NCBI RefSeq assembly: GCF_003951285.1
Contig: NZ_RXFQ01000001.1
Coordinates: 496,001 to 560,000, forward strand
Direction of reading: 5' to 3'
Source: Variovorax beijingensis
Lineage (GTDB): Bacteria > Pseudomonadota > Gammaproteobacteria > Burkholderiales > Burkholderiaceae_C
DNA: 64,000 nucleotides
Positions 8,837-18,762 of the stretch are shown one piece after another (position 1 is the stretch's first letter; each line of letters opens with the position of its first letter). The notes under the pieces were generated by a model. It was not told where the DNA came from and ran no database searches. It was given only the letters and a program-made list of their open reading frames with translations. The translations under genes and the position numbers were made by a program.

Positions 8837-9814
8837 CTATTCGTTGGTGATCTTGCGCTCGACCACGATTCTTTTCCACTTGGCGGCGTCGGCAGCCACC
8901 ATCCTGGCGAACTGCTCGGGCGTTCCGGCAGCAGCAGGCTCGATGCCCAGGCGCGAAAGCTTTTCCTTCACCTCGGGATCGGCCAGCGCCTCGTTCGCGG
9001 CCTTGTTGACGCGCGCCACGATGTCCGCCGGCAGGCCCTTCGGGCCGTAGAAGCCGAACCAGGTGTTCGACTCGAAGCCCGGCAGCGTGTCGGCGATCGG
9101 CGGCAGTTCGGGCGCGAGCGGGCTGCGCTTGGGCGTGGTGACGCCCAGCGCGCGCAGCCGGCCGTCACGCACGTGCGGCATGCCGGTGGGAAGCGAGTCG
9201 AACAGCACGTCGACCTTGCCGCTGATCAGGTCGGGAATGGCCAGGGCCGTGCCCTTGTAGGGAATGTGCGTCACGAACACACCGGCCTGCGACTTGAAGA
9301 GCTCCGCCGTGAGCTGCACGATGGTGCCGTTGCCGCTGGAGGCGTAGTTGAGCTTGCCGGGGTTCTTCTGTGCGTAGGCTATCCATTCGCGCACGCTCTT
9401 TGCGGGCGAGTCGACCGGCACCAGCATGATGCTCGGCGCATCGCCCACGTGCGCGATGGGCGTGAAGTCGCGCACCGTGTCGTAAGGCAGCTTCGGCACG
9501 ACGGCCGGGCCGATCGAATGCGTGCTGGTGGTGGCCAGCAGCAGCGTGTAGCCGTCGGCTGGCGCCTTGGCGGCCTGGTCGGAGCCGATGGCCCCGCCGG
9601 CGCCGGGCTTGTTGTCGATGATCAGCTGGGTGCCGAGCTTCTCGCCCATCTTTTGCCCGAGCGTGCGGGCGAAAAGATCAGTGGCGCCGCCCGCGGGGAA
9701 CGGCACGATGAGCCGGATCGGCTTGTTCGGGTAACCCTGGGCCAGGCTGGCGGACGAGGCGGCCATGCACAGCAGCGCAACGGCGGCCCCTTGAAGGAAC
9801 TGGATTCTTTTCAT
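8837..9814 (-). CDS. Bug-family (TctC-like) periplasmic solute-binding protein
   Basis: A 325-residue secreted protein. The signal peptide is MKRIQFLQGAAVALLCMAA followed by a cleavage site after SLAQ. The mature part starts YPNKPIRLIVPFPAGGATD, the signature of Bug receptors in Burkholderiales, and continues with IDNKPGAGGAIGSD and VTHIPYKG. Such proteins capture carboxylates or amino-acid derivatives for tripartite tricarboxylate transporters. The start at MKRIQ is chosen because it gives a proper signal peptide. The gene begins the GGT-EamA-SDR run and diverges from the LysR gene; the TctB/TctA permease genes lie beyond that regulator. Confidence 0.92.
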   Translation of the reverse strand: MKRIQFLQGAAVALLCMAASSASLAQGYPNKPIRLIVPFPAGGATDLFARTLGQKMGEKLGTQLIIDNKPGAGGAIGSDQAAKAPADGYTLLLATTSTHSIGPAVVPKLPYDTVRDFTPIAHVGDAPSIMLVPVDSPAKSVREWIAYAQKNPGKLNYASSGNGTIVQLTAELFKSQAGVFVTHIPYKGTALAIPDLISGKVDVLFDSLPTGMPHVRDGRLRALGVTTPKRSPLAPELPPIADTLPGFESNTWFGFYGPKGLPADIVARVNKAANEALADPEVKEKLSRLGIEPAAAGTPEQFARMVAADAAKWKRIVVERKITNE

Positions 9815-9912
9815 GGTGCTTGGATTCTGGCCCCGTGGAGAAACCTCGCATGCTATGCAGCCGCCATGCATCAAGCCAGATAATTCAGCTTATTCAACTA
9901 TGAGCGCTGCTT
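9815..9912. promoter_or_regulatory. divergent control region between bug-GGT operon and lysR
   Basis: This 98-bp gap separates two divergent transcription units and is locally AT-rich around 9882-9902 (ATAATTCAGCTTATTCAACTAT), in contrast to its surroundings. A LysR-type regulator next to a divergent target operon usually acts here. No textbook -35/-10 pair or clean T-N11-A dyad could be fixed by eye, so only the region, not a site, is claimed. Confidence 0.45.
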
Positions 9913-10839
9913 ATGACGAAGAACGCCACGGAAGAAGTCTCGCTGCAGCAGTTGCGGGCGCTGGCGGCGGTCGCCGAATCGGGCAGCTTCACATTGGCAG
10001 CGGAAAGCCTGCAGCTGACGCAGCCGGCCATCAGCCATCTGGTCAAGCGCATGGAAGAGCAGCTCGGACAGCCGCTCATCGTGCGCGGCCGCCGTATCCA
10101 GCTCACGAGCGCGGGCCAACTGATGGTCGAGACGGCCGTGCGGGCGCTGCGGATGATCGATGAATCGGTGGGCGCTTGCCGCTCCCAGTCGCAGCTGCGC
10201 GAAGGGCGCGTGGTTCTGGCCGTGGGTCACCTCACGGCGGGCGCCCTGCTGCCGCCGATGCTCGGCCGCTTCTCGCAGAAGCACCCGACGCTCGCGATCA
10301 CGCTGCTCGACAGCACGGCCGAGCAGATGATCTCGCGCATCCTCTCGCAGGAGGCCGACCTGGGCTTCGGTTCTGACATCGGGCAGAAACACTCCGAACT
10401 CGCGACCGAGCCGCTGTTCACCGAGCGCATGGCCCTCTTCGTACGCGACGACCATCCGCTCGCGCAGCGCGTGGTTGTCGATGCGAAGCACCTCGATGCG
10501 CTGCCCTTCATCCACGTCAACCCGGACGCAAACATCTGGCGCGCGGTGAGCCGCCAGCTGTCGAGCGTGGCGAACGTGTATCCGCAGGTGGTGCATCACG
10601 TCTCGATGCTGTCGACGGCTTTCGGCCTCATTCAGGCGGGCGCGGGCGTGGCGTTGCTGCCGCGCTATGTGGAGGTGCTGATGCCGGGCAATCTGCGCGC
10701 CGTGGCGGTGACACGTCCGACGCTCGAATACCCGGTCGTCGCGGTGCGGCTGGCCAAGCATCCGCTGAGCCCGGCGGCGCTGGCCTTTTTGGCCATGGCA
10801 CGGCAGCACATGAAACCGCCGCGCGCAAACAAGCCCTGA
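9913..10839 (+). CDS. LysR-type transcriptional regulator
   Basis: A 308-residue LysR protein. The winged helix-turn-helix is at residues ~10-68 (LQQLRALAAVAESGSFTLAA, LQLTQPAISHLVKRMEEQLG). An effector-binding domain follows (EGRVVLAVGHLTAGALLPPML). It is transcribed away from the Bug-GGT operon and towards tctA, so it is placed to control the uptake of the same unknown carboxylate or gamma-glutamyl compound. The gene is followed within 10 bp by a strong hairpin terminator shared with the convergent tctA. Confidence 0.9.
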   Translation: MTKNATEEVSLQQLRALAAVAESGSFTLAAESLQLTQPAISHLVKRMEEQLGQPLIVRGRRIQLTSAGQLMVETAVRALRMIDESVGACRSQSQLREGRVVLAVGHLTAGALLPPMLGRFSQKHPTLAITLLDSTAEQMISRILSQEADLGFGSDIGQKHSELATEPLFTERMALFVRDDHPLAQRVVVDAKHLDALPFIHVNPDANIWRAVSRQLSSVANVYPQVVHHVSMLSTAFGLIQAGAGVALLPRYVEVLMPGNLRAVAVTRPTLEYPVVAVRLAKHPLSPAALAFLAMARQHMKPPRANKP

Positions 10840-10840
10840 A

Positions 10841-10870
10841 AAAAACGGCGCCCGAAGGCGCCGCGGTTTT
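10841..10870. terminator. bidirectional Rho-independent terminator between lysR and tctA
   Basis: A 7-bp GC stem (CGGCGCC 10846-10852, GGCGCCG 10857-10863) closes a CGAA tetraloop. It has an A-run on its left (10839-10845) and TTTT on its right (10867-10870), so it can end transcripts from both convergent genes. Confidence 0.85.
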
Positions 10871-10878
10871 CTTCGTGA

Positions 10879-10921
10879 AACACCGCGGAACCGGCTTTGC
10901 CGGGCCGCTGGTGTTGCCCCC
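10879..10921 (-). repeat. partial copy of the 92-nt intergenic element (terminal hairpin only)
   Basis: Read on the minus strand, this is GGGGGCAACACC followed by the hairpin AACACC-A-GCGG-C-CCGGC-AAA-GCCGG-TT-CCGC-GGTGTT. It is nearly identical to the 3' part of the elements at 30745-30836 and 55479-55570. It lies directly after the tctA stop codon, in the sense orientation of tctA, and before the shared terminator. The 5' half of the element is missing here. Confidence 0.8.
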
Positions 10922-10924
10922 TGG

Positions 10925-12436
10925 TCAATCCTCGACGAAGGCTTCTTCGCGTTTCGCCTTGACCGCCGGCAGCAGCACGATCACCAGCAGCAGCGCCGCG
11001 GCGAGCAGCAGCCCGAGCGAGATCGGACGCGTGACGAACACGCTCCAGTCGCCGCGCGAGAGCAGCAGCGAACGGCGCAGGTTTTCTTCCATCATCGGCC
11101 CGAGGATGAAGCCCAGCAGCAGCGGCGCAGGCTCGCAACCCAGCTTGAAGAAGGTGTAGCCCACGAAGCCGAAGATGCCGACCATCCAGATGTCCCAGGT
11201 GTTGTTGTTCGTGGAGTACACGCCAATGGCGCAGAACAGCACGATCGCCGGGAACAGGAACTTGTAGGGCACCGTCAGGAGCTTGATCCACATGCCGATC
11301 AGCGGCAGGTTCAGGATGACGAGCATCGCATTGCCCAGCCACATCGAGGCGATCAGGCCCCAGAACAGCTCGGGGTTGCTGGTCATCACCTGCGGGCCGG
11401 GCTGGATGTTGTGGATCGTCATCGCGCCCACCATCAGCGCCATCACCGCGTTGGGCGGAATGCCCAGCGTGAGCAGCGGGATGAAGGAGGTCTGCGCACC
11501 GGCGTTGTTGGCCGCCTCGGGTGCGGCCACGCCGCGGATGTTGCCCTTGCCGAACGGCACTTCACCGGGATGCAGCTTGGTCTTCTTCTCGATGGTGTAG
11601 GCCGCGAAGGCCGACAGCAGCGCGCCGCCGCCGGGCAGGATGCCGAGCGACGAGCCCAGCGCGGTGCCGCGCAGCACGGCGGGGATCATGCGCTTGAAGT
11701 CTTCCTTGGTCGGGAACAGGCCCGAGACCTTGGCGGTGAACACCTCGCGTTCGTCGTCGGGACGCGAAAGGTTGGCAATGATTTCGCCGTAGCCGAACAC
11801 GCCCATGGCAATGGCCACGAAGCCGATGCCGTCGGTCAGTTCCGGAACGTCGAAGCTGTAGCGCGCCACGCCCGAATTCACGTCGGTGCCCACGAGGCCC
11901 AGCAAGAGGCCCAGCACGATCATCCCGATGGCCTTGAGCAGCGAGCCCGAAGCCAGCACCACGGCGCCGATCAGGCCCAGGATCATCAGCGAGAAGTACT
12001 CGGCCGGACCGAACTTGAAGGCCAGTTCGGTCAGCGGCGGCGCGAAGGCCGCCAGGATCAGCGTGCCGACGCAGCCGGCAAAGAACGAGCCCAAGCCCGC
12101 AGCAGCCAGCGCCGGACCCGCGCGGCCCTTGCGCGCCATCTGGTAGCCGTCGATCACGGTCACCACCGACGAAGATTCGCCCGGCAGGTTCACCAGGATG
12201 GCGGTGGTCGAGCCGCCGTACTGCGCGCCGTAGTAGATGCCGGCCAGCATGATCAGCGCCGACACGGGCGGCAGCGCATAGGTGGCGGGCAGCAGCATCG
12301 CGATGGTCGCGACCGGGCCGATGCCCGGCAGCACGCCGATCAGCGTGCCCAGAATACAGCCGCCAAGGCAGTACAGCAGGTTCGTGAAGGTAAAGGCAAC
12401 GCCAAAACCCATCGAGAGGTGGTCAATCAATTCCAT
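10925..12436 (-). CDS. tctA: tripartite tricarboxylate transporter large permease TctA
   Basis: A 503-residue protein with about twelve membrane helices. It shows the family signatures GVLPGIGPVATIAMLLP near residue 35, YYGAQYGGSTTAILVNLPGE in segments, and GILPGGGALLSAFAAY mid-protein. It is the channel subunit that works with TctB and a Bug/TctC receptor to move carboxylates by a secondary, ion-coupled mechanism. The start at MELIDHL is preferred over a start 27 codons upstream. It lies 16 bp after tctB on the same strand. The likely receptor is the Bug protein at 8837-9814, on the other side of the lysR gene. Confidence 0.93.
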   Translation of the reverse strand: MELIDHLSMGFGVAFTFTNLLYCLGGCILGTLIGVLPGIGPVATIAMLLPATYALPPVSALIMLAGIYYGAQYGGSTTAILVNLPGESSSVVTVIDGYQMARKGRAGPALAAAGLGSFFAGCVGTLILAAFAPPLTELAFKFGPAEYFSLMILGLIGAVVLASGSLLKAIGMIVLGLLLGLVGTDVNSGVARYSFDVPELTDGIGFVAIAMGVFGYGEIIANLSRPDDEREVFTAKVSGLFPTKEDFKRMIPAVLRGTALGSSLGILPGGGALLSAFAAYTIEKKTKLHPGEVPFGKGNIRGVAAPEAANNAGAQTSFIPLLTLGIPPNAVMALMVGAMTIHNIQPGPQVMTSNPELFWGLIASMWLGNAMLVILNLPLIGMWIKLLTVPYKFLFPAIVLFCAIGVYSTNNNTWDIWMVGIFGFVGYTFFKLGCEPAPLLLGFILGPMMEENLRRSLLLSRGDWSVFVTRPISLGLLLAAALLLVIVLLPAVKAKREEAFVED

Positions 12437-12452
12437 GTGAGCAGCTTTCTTC

Positions 12453-12941
12453 TCAACCGGTGATGAAGGTCGGCCAGACCTGGATCTGCAGCTTGAGGGC
12501 CCAGATGAATGCGACATAGCTGCCGACGGCCAGCACGGTGGCCAGGATCAGCACGGTACGCAGCCTGTACTCGTGGCCCGCGAGGCTTGCGATCAGCACG
12601 AGCGCGTAGATGGCGATGATCATTCCCATGGCCGGCACGCCGAGGCTCGGCAGGCCGCCCAGCAGGATGCCGAACGCGACATTGGCGCCCAGGATGAACA
12701 CGACCTGCTTCCAGGCCCACTTGCCGATCTTTTCGCCGTCGGTGGTTTCGACGGTCAGGCCGCTGAACATGATCCCCAGGCCGATGACGGCCATCAGGAT
12801 GCCCAGCATCAACGGGAAGTAGCCCGGCCCCATGCGGGCGCCGCTGCCTACGCTGTAGGTGGTGGCGCCCCATGCGAACGCCACGCCCACGACCGCAAAC
12901 ATCAGACCCGAGAAAAAGTCTTTCTGACTCTTGATTTTCAC
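12453..12941 (-). CDS. tctB: tripartite tricarboxylate transporter small permease TctB
   Basis: A 162-residue protein with four predicted helices and the early motif YSVGSGARMGPGYFPL, diagnostic for TctB. It is the small membrane subunit paired with TctA. The gene is first in the tctBA operon; 137 bp upstream of it, before the GspE gene end, show no clear gene and presumably carry the promoter. Confidence 0.9.
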   Translation of the reverse strand: MKIKSQKDFFSGLMFAVVGVAFAWGATTYSVGSGARMGPGYFPLMLGILMAVIGLGIMFSGLTVETTDGEKIGKWAWKQVVFILGANVAFGILLGGLPSLGVPAMGMIIAIYALVLIASLAGHEYRLRTVLILATVLAVGSYVAFIWALKLQIQVWPTFITG

Positions 12942-13078
12942 GAACAGTCTCCTCGAACAAATTTCGATGCGAGATTGTCGAGTCAGCTGGTGGTCAGCCC
13001 GATGTGGATTCCACTAACCGAACGCCTAGGGATAACCCCCAGGGGCGACGCGCTCTTTTTCCGGAGCCTTGCCTTGGC

Positions 13079-14862
<1,784 letters not shown>

Positions 14863-14866
<4 letters not shown>

Positions 14867-15645
14867 GGGCCGGACGGTCGGGTGAGAGTGGGATTCAGCG
14901 GTTTGAACACGCGCAGCCATTTGGGCGCGGGCAGGCCCCATCGAGTCTGGATCGTTTGGGCGCGCTCGGCAAGGGCTTCGCGCTTGGGCCGGCCGGGTGC
15001 GCGCTGCGCCAGCACCACCGTGTTGCCTTCGCGCGTCGGCTTGAAGGCCCAGACCGCATCGGCGCCAAATGCACCGGCAATCTTCTCGAGGCTGCGCTCG
15101 TAGCTCGACGAGCGGCCGAAGAGGTTGACCGTCATGCAGCCGTCCTCGCTGAGCAGCGCGCGGCAATCGGCATAGAAGTCTTCGCTGTCGAGCACCGGCG
15201 CGGCAGCCTCATGGTCGTACAGGTCGACCTGCAGCGCATCGACCGTGCCCTGCCATTCGGGCTTGCGGATCTCCTGCGCCGCATCGGCAATGACCACGCG
15301 CAGCTTCGGGTCGTCGGCCGGCAGCTTGAACCAGCCGCGGCAGGCCGACACCACCTGCGGATTCAGCTCCACCGCGGTGGTGCGCATGCGCAGCGTCTTG
15401 CGGCAGAACTTGGTGAGCGTGGCCGCACCGAGGCCCAGCTGCATCGCATGGCGGCTGGCCAGGCTCTTCGGGTCGGCGAACAGCAGCCAGGCCATCATGC
15501 GCTGCACGTATTCGAGCTCGATCTCGAACGGCGCGTCGAGCTTCATCGAGCCCTGGACCCATTCGGTGCCAAGGTGCAGGTAGCGGATGTCGCCCCAGTC
15601 GGAAAAATTGACTTCGGGGAGAACGGGAGTTTTGCTCGTGGCCAT
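14863..15645 (-). CDS. spermidine synthase-like methyltransferase-fold protein
   Basis: A 260-residue protein with the spermine/spermidine-synthase Rossmann core: MQLGLGAATLTKFC stands in for the nucleotide-binding loop, TAVELNPQVV is the acidic end of strand 2, and VDALQVDLYDHEA is the active-site region. It is shorter than true SpeE and lacks its N-terminal barrel, so it may be a SpeE-like protein of unknown substrate. The ATG at 15645 overlaps the upstream stop (TGATG), and its own stop overlaps the GspE gene, giving a tightly coupled three-gene set. Confidence 0.75.
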
Positions 15646-16172
15646 CAAAGAAGGTGGTGGGCGTCAAGGACCTCGCGCCAGGCTGCGAGCTTGCGCTCGA
15701 AGCTCCACGACGCGTTGGCGGGGCTGGTGGAAGGCAGCTGGTAGACCGGCACCCCGAGGGTGCGCGTGTGGCGCGCATGCTTGAAGCTCTCGCCGCCGTT
15801 GTGCGCAATGGCGGCCAGACGGGGCAGGTGCAGGCCCGCGATGTCGTTGGCCACGGGCGCGCGAATGGCGGAGTCGAGGCTGCCCTCGCGCTCGCAGGCG
15901 GCATACACGTCCCATACGCCCAGGCCGCGCTCGAGCAGCCACTTTTTCTTCTCGGGATAGCTGTCTGCGCCCATGGGGAGCGGATGATGGGGCCAAACGG
16001 CTTGCAAGATTTTCCAGAACTGATTTTGCGGATGCGCATAGTACTGCTGCAGTTCGAGCGACCGCACGCCCGGGAAGCTGCCCAGGATCAGTACGACGGT
16101 GGCGGGCGAGACGATGGGGGCCAGGCCCGTGAGCACGGGACTGCCGGTGTCGGATATGGCGGGTGGGTTCAT
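15645..16172 (-). CDS. DNA-deoxyinosine (hypoxanthine) glycosylase, UDG family 6
   Basis: A 175-residue uracil-DNA-glycosylase-fold protein. The first motif GSFPGVRSLELQQYYAHPQN and the downstream QLPSTSPANA fit family 6 hypoxanthine-DNA glycosylases, which excise deaminated adenine (hypoxanthine), and less closely Mug-type enzymes. The full catalytic-domain length is present. It is the first gene of the overlapping set with the methyltransferase-like and GspE genes; no functional link among them is obvious. Confidence 0.8.
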   Translation of the reverse strand: MNPPAISDTGSPVLTGLAPIVSPATVVLILGSFPGVRSLELQQYYAHPQNQFWKILQAVWPHHPLPMGADSYPEKKKWLLERGLGVWDVYAACEREGSLDSAIRAPVANDIAGLHLPRLAAIAHNGGESFKHARHTRTLGVPVYQLPSTSPANASWSFERKLAAWREVLDAHHLL

Positions 16173-16208
16173 GGACAGGCTCTATCTTGGCACTGTCGCC
16201 CGCCCATG

Positions 16209-16232
16209 AAAAAACCCGCCGAAGCGGGTTTC
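16209..16232 (-). terminator. Rho-independent terminator of the LEA-like gene
   Basis: The stem CCCGC/GCGGG with flanking A-T pairs closes a CGAA tetraloop (16215-16228). Read on the minus strand, six T residues follow at 16214-16209. It lies 20 bp past the stop of the LEA-like gene, just before the glycosylase gene, and so insulates the two. Confidence 0.8.
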
Positions 16233-16251
16233 TGCCGAGGGCGAATTCCGA

Positions 16252-16644
16252 TTACTTCTTGGCGGCTTCGTTCTCGGCGGTGCCGGGCACCTTCTCGCCG
16301 ATCGCCTTGCCGGTGCTGCGCATGCCGTCGGCCGTCTTGTGGCCGGCTGTTTCAACGGCGTCGCCGGTCTTGGCAGCCACGCTCTTGGTGGCGTCGGCGG
16401 CCTTCTTGGTGGTGCGCTTGGTCGCGTTCCAGGCCTTCTTGGTGCCTCGCTCGGTAGCGTCGACGGCCTTCTTGGTCGTGCGCTTGGTGGCATCGACGGC
16501 GTCCTTGCCGGCTTCCTTCACCTTTTCGGTGGTGGTGGGTTCCGCGGTGGCCGGCGCAGCGGTCTGGGCCACGGCGGACACGCCGATGGAGGCGAGCGCG
16601 AGGGCCAGCACGACGGGCATGGTGCGGATGAAAGATGTGTTCAT
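16252..16644 (-). CDS. secreted LEA-like protein with six 11-residue repeats
   Basis: A 130-residue protein. A signal peptide (MNTSFIRTMPVVLALALASIGVSAVAQ) precedes an alanine/threonine/lysine-rich helical segment. That segment is organised as six tandem 11-mers, among them VDATKRTTKKA, VDATERGTKKA, WNATKRTTKKA and ADATKSVAAKT. The 11-residue periodicity is that of group 3 LEA proteins, which protect against desiccation or membrane stress. The start is fixed by GGAG 9 nt upstream and by the signal peptide. It has its own terminator and appears monocistronic. Function is inferred from the repeat type only. Confidence 0.75.
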   Translation of the reverse strand: MNTSFIRTMPVVLALALASIGVSAVAQTAAPATAEPTTTEKVKEAGKDAVDATKRTTKKAVDATERGTKKAWNATKRTTKKAADATKSVAAKTGDAVETAGHKTADGMRSTGKAIGEKVPGTAENEAAKK

Positions 16645-16774
16645 GCAAAAGCTCCTTTGGGGATGACATGTTGAAGTGACGAACTTGCCACTGAACAGGA
16701 AACGGCACTTCGAATACCAAGGATGACAGCAAATGCACGCGCTTCCTTGCGCCATCGCAACTCGGGATCTCGGC

Positions 16775-17635
16775 CTACGCGGGATGCGGCCGGCCTTCCG
16801 ACAAGGAGAGCAGGCTTTCGAGCCGCGGCAGGGCTTTCAGCGCATTGCGGGTGGTGGCCCGGGCCAGTTCATCGACGTCCATTCCGCGCAGCCGGGCCAC
16901 CACTTCGGCGATGCGCGGCAGCTCGCCCGGTTCGTTGCGGCCCTGCGCTTCGCCGGCCGCGCGCTGCGCCTGGGTGCGGTAGAGCCAATGCGGCTGGATG
17001 TCGGGCGCATCGGTTTCCATCACCATCGATTCGAGCGGAAGCATGGCCGCCAGCCGCCGCAGCTGCAATGCGCGATCGAAGGTCACGGCGCCGCCGAAGC
17101 CCAGCTTCAGGCCGATGTCGATGCAGGCCGTGGCCTGCTGCTCGCTGCCATTGAACGCATGGGCAATGCCCTGCCACGGCCGGCCGGCCGCGGTCTGCCG
17201 CAGGTGCTTGAGCACCTTGTCGACCGAGCGGCGCACGTGGATGAGCACCGGCAGATCGTATTTGCGCGCGAGTTGCAACTGGGTGTGAAAAAAGTGCTGC
17301 TGCTTGTCGCTGTCCAGCCCTTCCACGAAGTAGTCGAGGCCGATCTCGCCGACCGCGACCAGCCGTGGATCGCCGCGGTGCGCGGCAAGCTCGGCATCGA
17401 GCGCCTCCAGGTCGGCCTCCTCTGCATTGCCGGTGCACAGCGGATGGATTCCAAGCGCATAGGCGTCGCCCTGCAGCTGCGCCAGTTCGCGCACGGTCGC
17501 AAAGTTGAAGACCGCCACGGCAGGAATGACGCACAGCGCCACGCCCCGTTCGGCGGCCCGTGCACGGATGAGCGGCATTTCCGCACCGAATTCGGGCGCG
17601 TCGAGGTGGCAGTGGGTATCGACAAAAACAGCCAT
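16775..17635 (-). CDS. TatD-family metal-dependent hydrolase
   Basis: A 286-residue TIM-barrel protein with TatD signatures in order: VDTHCHLD at the N-terminus, VGEIGLDYF near residue 105, LIHVRRS, AHAFNGS and the closing METDAPDIQP. These supply the two-metal site of TatD DNases and related exonucleases. The start MAVFVDTHCHLD is preferred over one nine codons upstream because the family begins at this strand. It is transcribed away from the serine protease gene across a 91-bp gap. Confidence 0.88.
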   Translation of the reverse strand: MAVFVDTHCHLDAPEFGAEMPLIRARAAERGVALCVIPAVAVFNFATVRELAQLQGDAYALGIHPLCTGNAEEADLEALDAELAAHRGDPRLVAVGEIGLDYFVEGLDSDKQQHFFHTQLQLARKYDLPVLIHVRRSVDKVLKHLRQTAAGRPWQGIAHAFNGSEQQATACIDIGLKLGFGGAVTFDRALQLRRLAAMLPLESMVMETDAPDIQPHWLYRTQAQRAAGEAQGRNEPGELPRIAEVVARLRGMDVDELARATTRNALKALPRLESLLSLSEGRPHPA

Positions 17636-17726
17636 GGCCAGATGATGCCCGAAGGGATGCAAGGCAGAAGAAAGCGTGCTACTGTGACTCCCTACTCACC
17701 CGTCATCCCTTGCCGGAGGTGCCCCG

Positions 17727-18719
17727 ATGCGCAGGCCCGCTTTCTACAGCCGTTCGCCCCGCACGCTGCCTCAAGCGGCCGATTCCGCGGCCGAAGAGGC
17801 TGCCGTGCCGTCGCCCGAGGGCGCAGCAGGCAATGGCGCGCCGCCCCCGCCGCACCCCAGGGCCGGCTGGCAGCCGGGCCGGCGCAGCTTCGCATTCCTC
17901 CTGGTGCTGTGCGCCGCGCTGGTTGCGGGCGGCGCCACGTGGTGGCCCCGGCAGGGCAAGGCGTTGACGCAGAAAGACATCGATTCGGCCGTGCTGCGCA
18001 CGCTGCAGACCCACACGCTCCCCTCGCCCGCCGCAAAGGCCGCCGAGATCGTGCGGCCTTCGGTGGTCCGCGTAGTCGGCTACGGCCCCGAGAAGGCCAC
18101 GCCCGAGGCCAAGACCCAGAAACGCGGCCGCAACATGGCCAAGGGCAAGCCGCCCGAAGCCGATGCGCCCCCGGGCGAGGTCGAGCGCGGCGTGGGCACC
18201 GGGGTGGTCATCGTCGACAAGGGCGTGATCCTCACCAACCTGCACGTCGTGGCCGGCGCGGAGACGATCAAGGTCACCTTCTCCGACGGCCTGGAGGCCG
18301 TGGCCACCATCACCGGCGTGCAGCCCGAGAACGACCTTGCGGTGCTGCAGGCCCAGAAGATCCCCGACGACCTGATTCCCGCCGTCATGCGCTCGACCGG
18401 AGACCTGCAGTCCGGCGACCAGGTGGCCGCGGTCGGCTTTCCGTTCGGCATCGGCCCTTCGGTGTCGGCCGGCGTGGTGTCGGGGCTGAAGCGCTCGTTC
18501 CGCTCGCCCGAGGGCAAGCAGGAACTGGGCAACCTGATCCAGTTCGACGCGGCAGCCAACCCCGGCAACTCGGGCGGCCCGCTGATCAACATGGACGGCG
18601 AGGTGCTCGGCATCGTCACCGCCATCCTCAACCCCACGCAGCAGCGCACCTTCATCGGCATCGGCTTTGCGGTGCCCATAGAGAACGCGGCCTCGGCCGC
18701 GGGCTCGCCGCCGTTCTAG
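17727..18719 (+). CDS. membrane-anchored trypsin-like serine protease (Deg-type, no PDZ)
   Basis: A 330-residue protein. A cytoplasmic proline/alanine-rich segment (1-52) precedes one membrane helix (SFAFLLVLCAALVAGGATWW). The protease domain has His in TNLHVVAG, Asp in ENDLAVL and Ser in PGNSGGPL, an intact S1C triad. No PDZ domain follows; the protein ends soon after GIGFAVPIENA. GGAGG 7 nt before the ATG supports the start. It precedes the moxR gene by 43 bp on the same strand and probably shares its transcript. Confidence 0.85.
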   Translation: MRRPAFYSRSPRTLPQAADSAAEEAAVPSPEGAAGNGAPPPPHPRAGWQPGRRSFAFLLVLCAALVAGGATWWPRQGKALTQKDIDSAVLRTLQTHTLPSPAAKAAEIVRPSVVRVVGYGPEKATPEAKTQKRGRNMAKGKPPEADAPPGEVERGVGTGVVIVDKGVILTNLHVVAGAETIKVTFSDGLEAVATITGVQPENDLAVLQAQKIPDDLIPAVMRSTGDLQSGDQVAAVGFPFGIGPSVSAGVVSGLKRSFRSPEGKQELGNLIQFDAAANPGNSGGPLINMDGEVLGIVTAILNPTQQRTFIGIGFAVPIENAASAAGSPPF

Positions 18720-18762
18720 CCAGGAACACCCACGCTTTCGATTGTTCACCGAGAGGCCCCGC

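Noticed and set aside
7343..9883. An 846-codon open frame antisense to the GGT and Bug genes
   Set aside because: Composition (His, Arg, Gly, Ala) is that of an antisense reading; the minus-strand genes have signal peptide and nucleophile motifs.
12942..13078. A possible small gene between tctB and the GspE gene
   Set aside because: Frames are short and lack a ribosome site or motif; the stretch is best read as the tctB leader.
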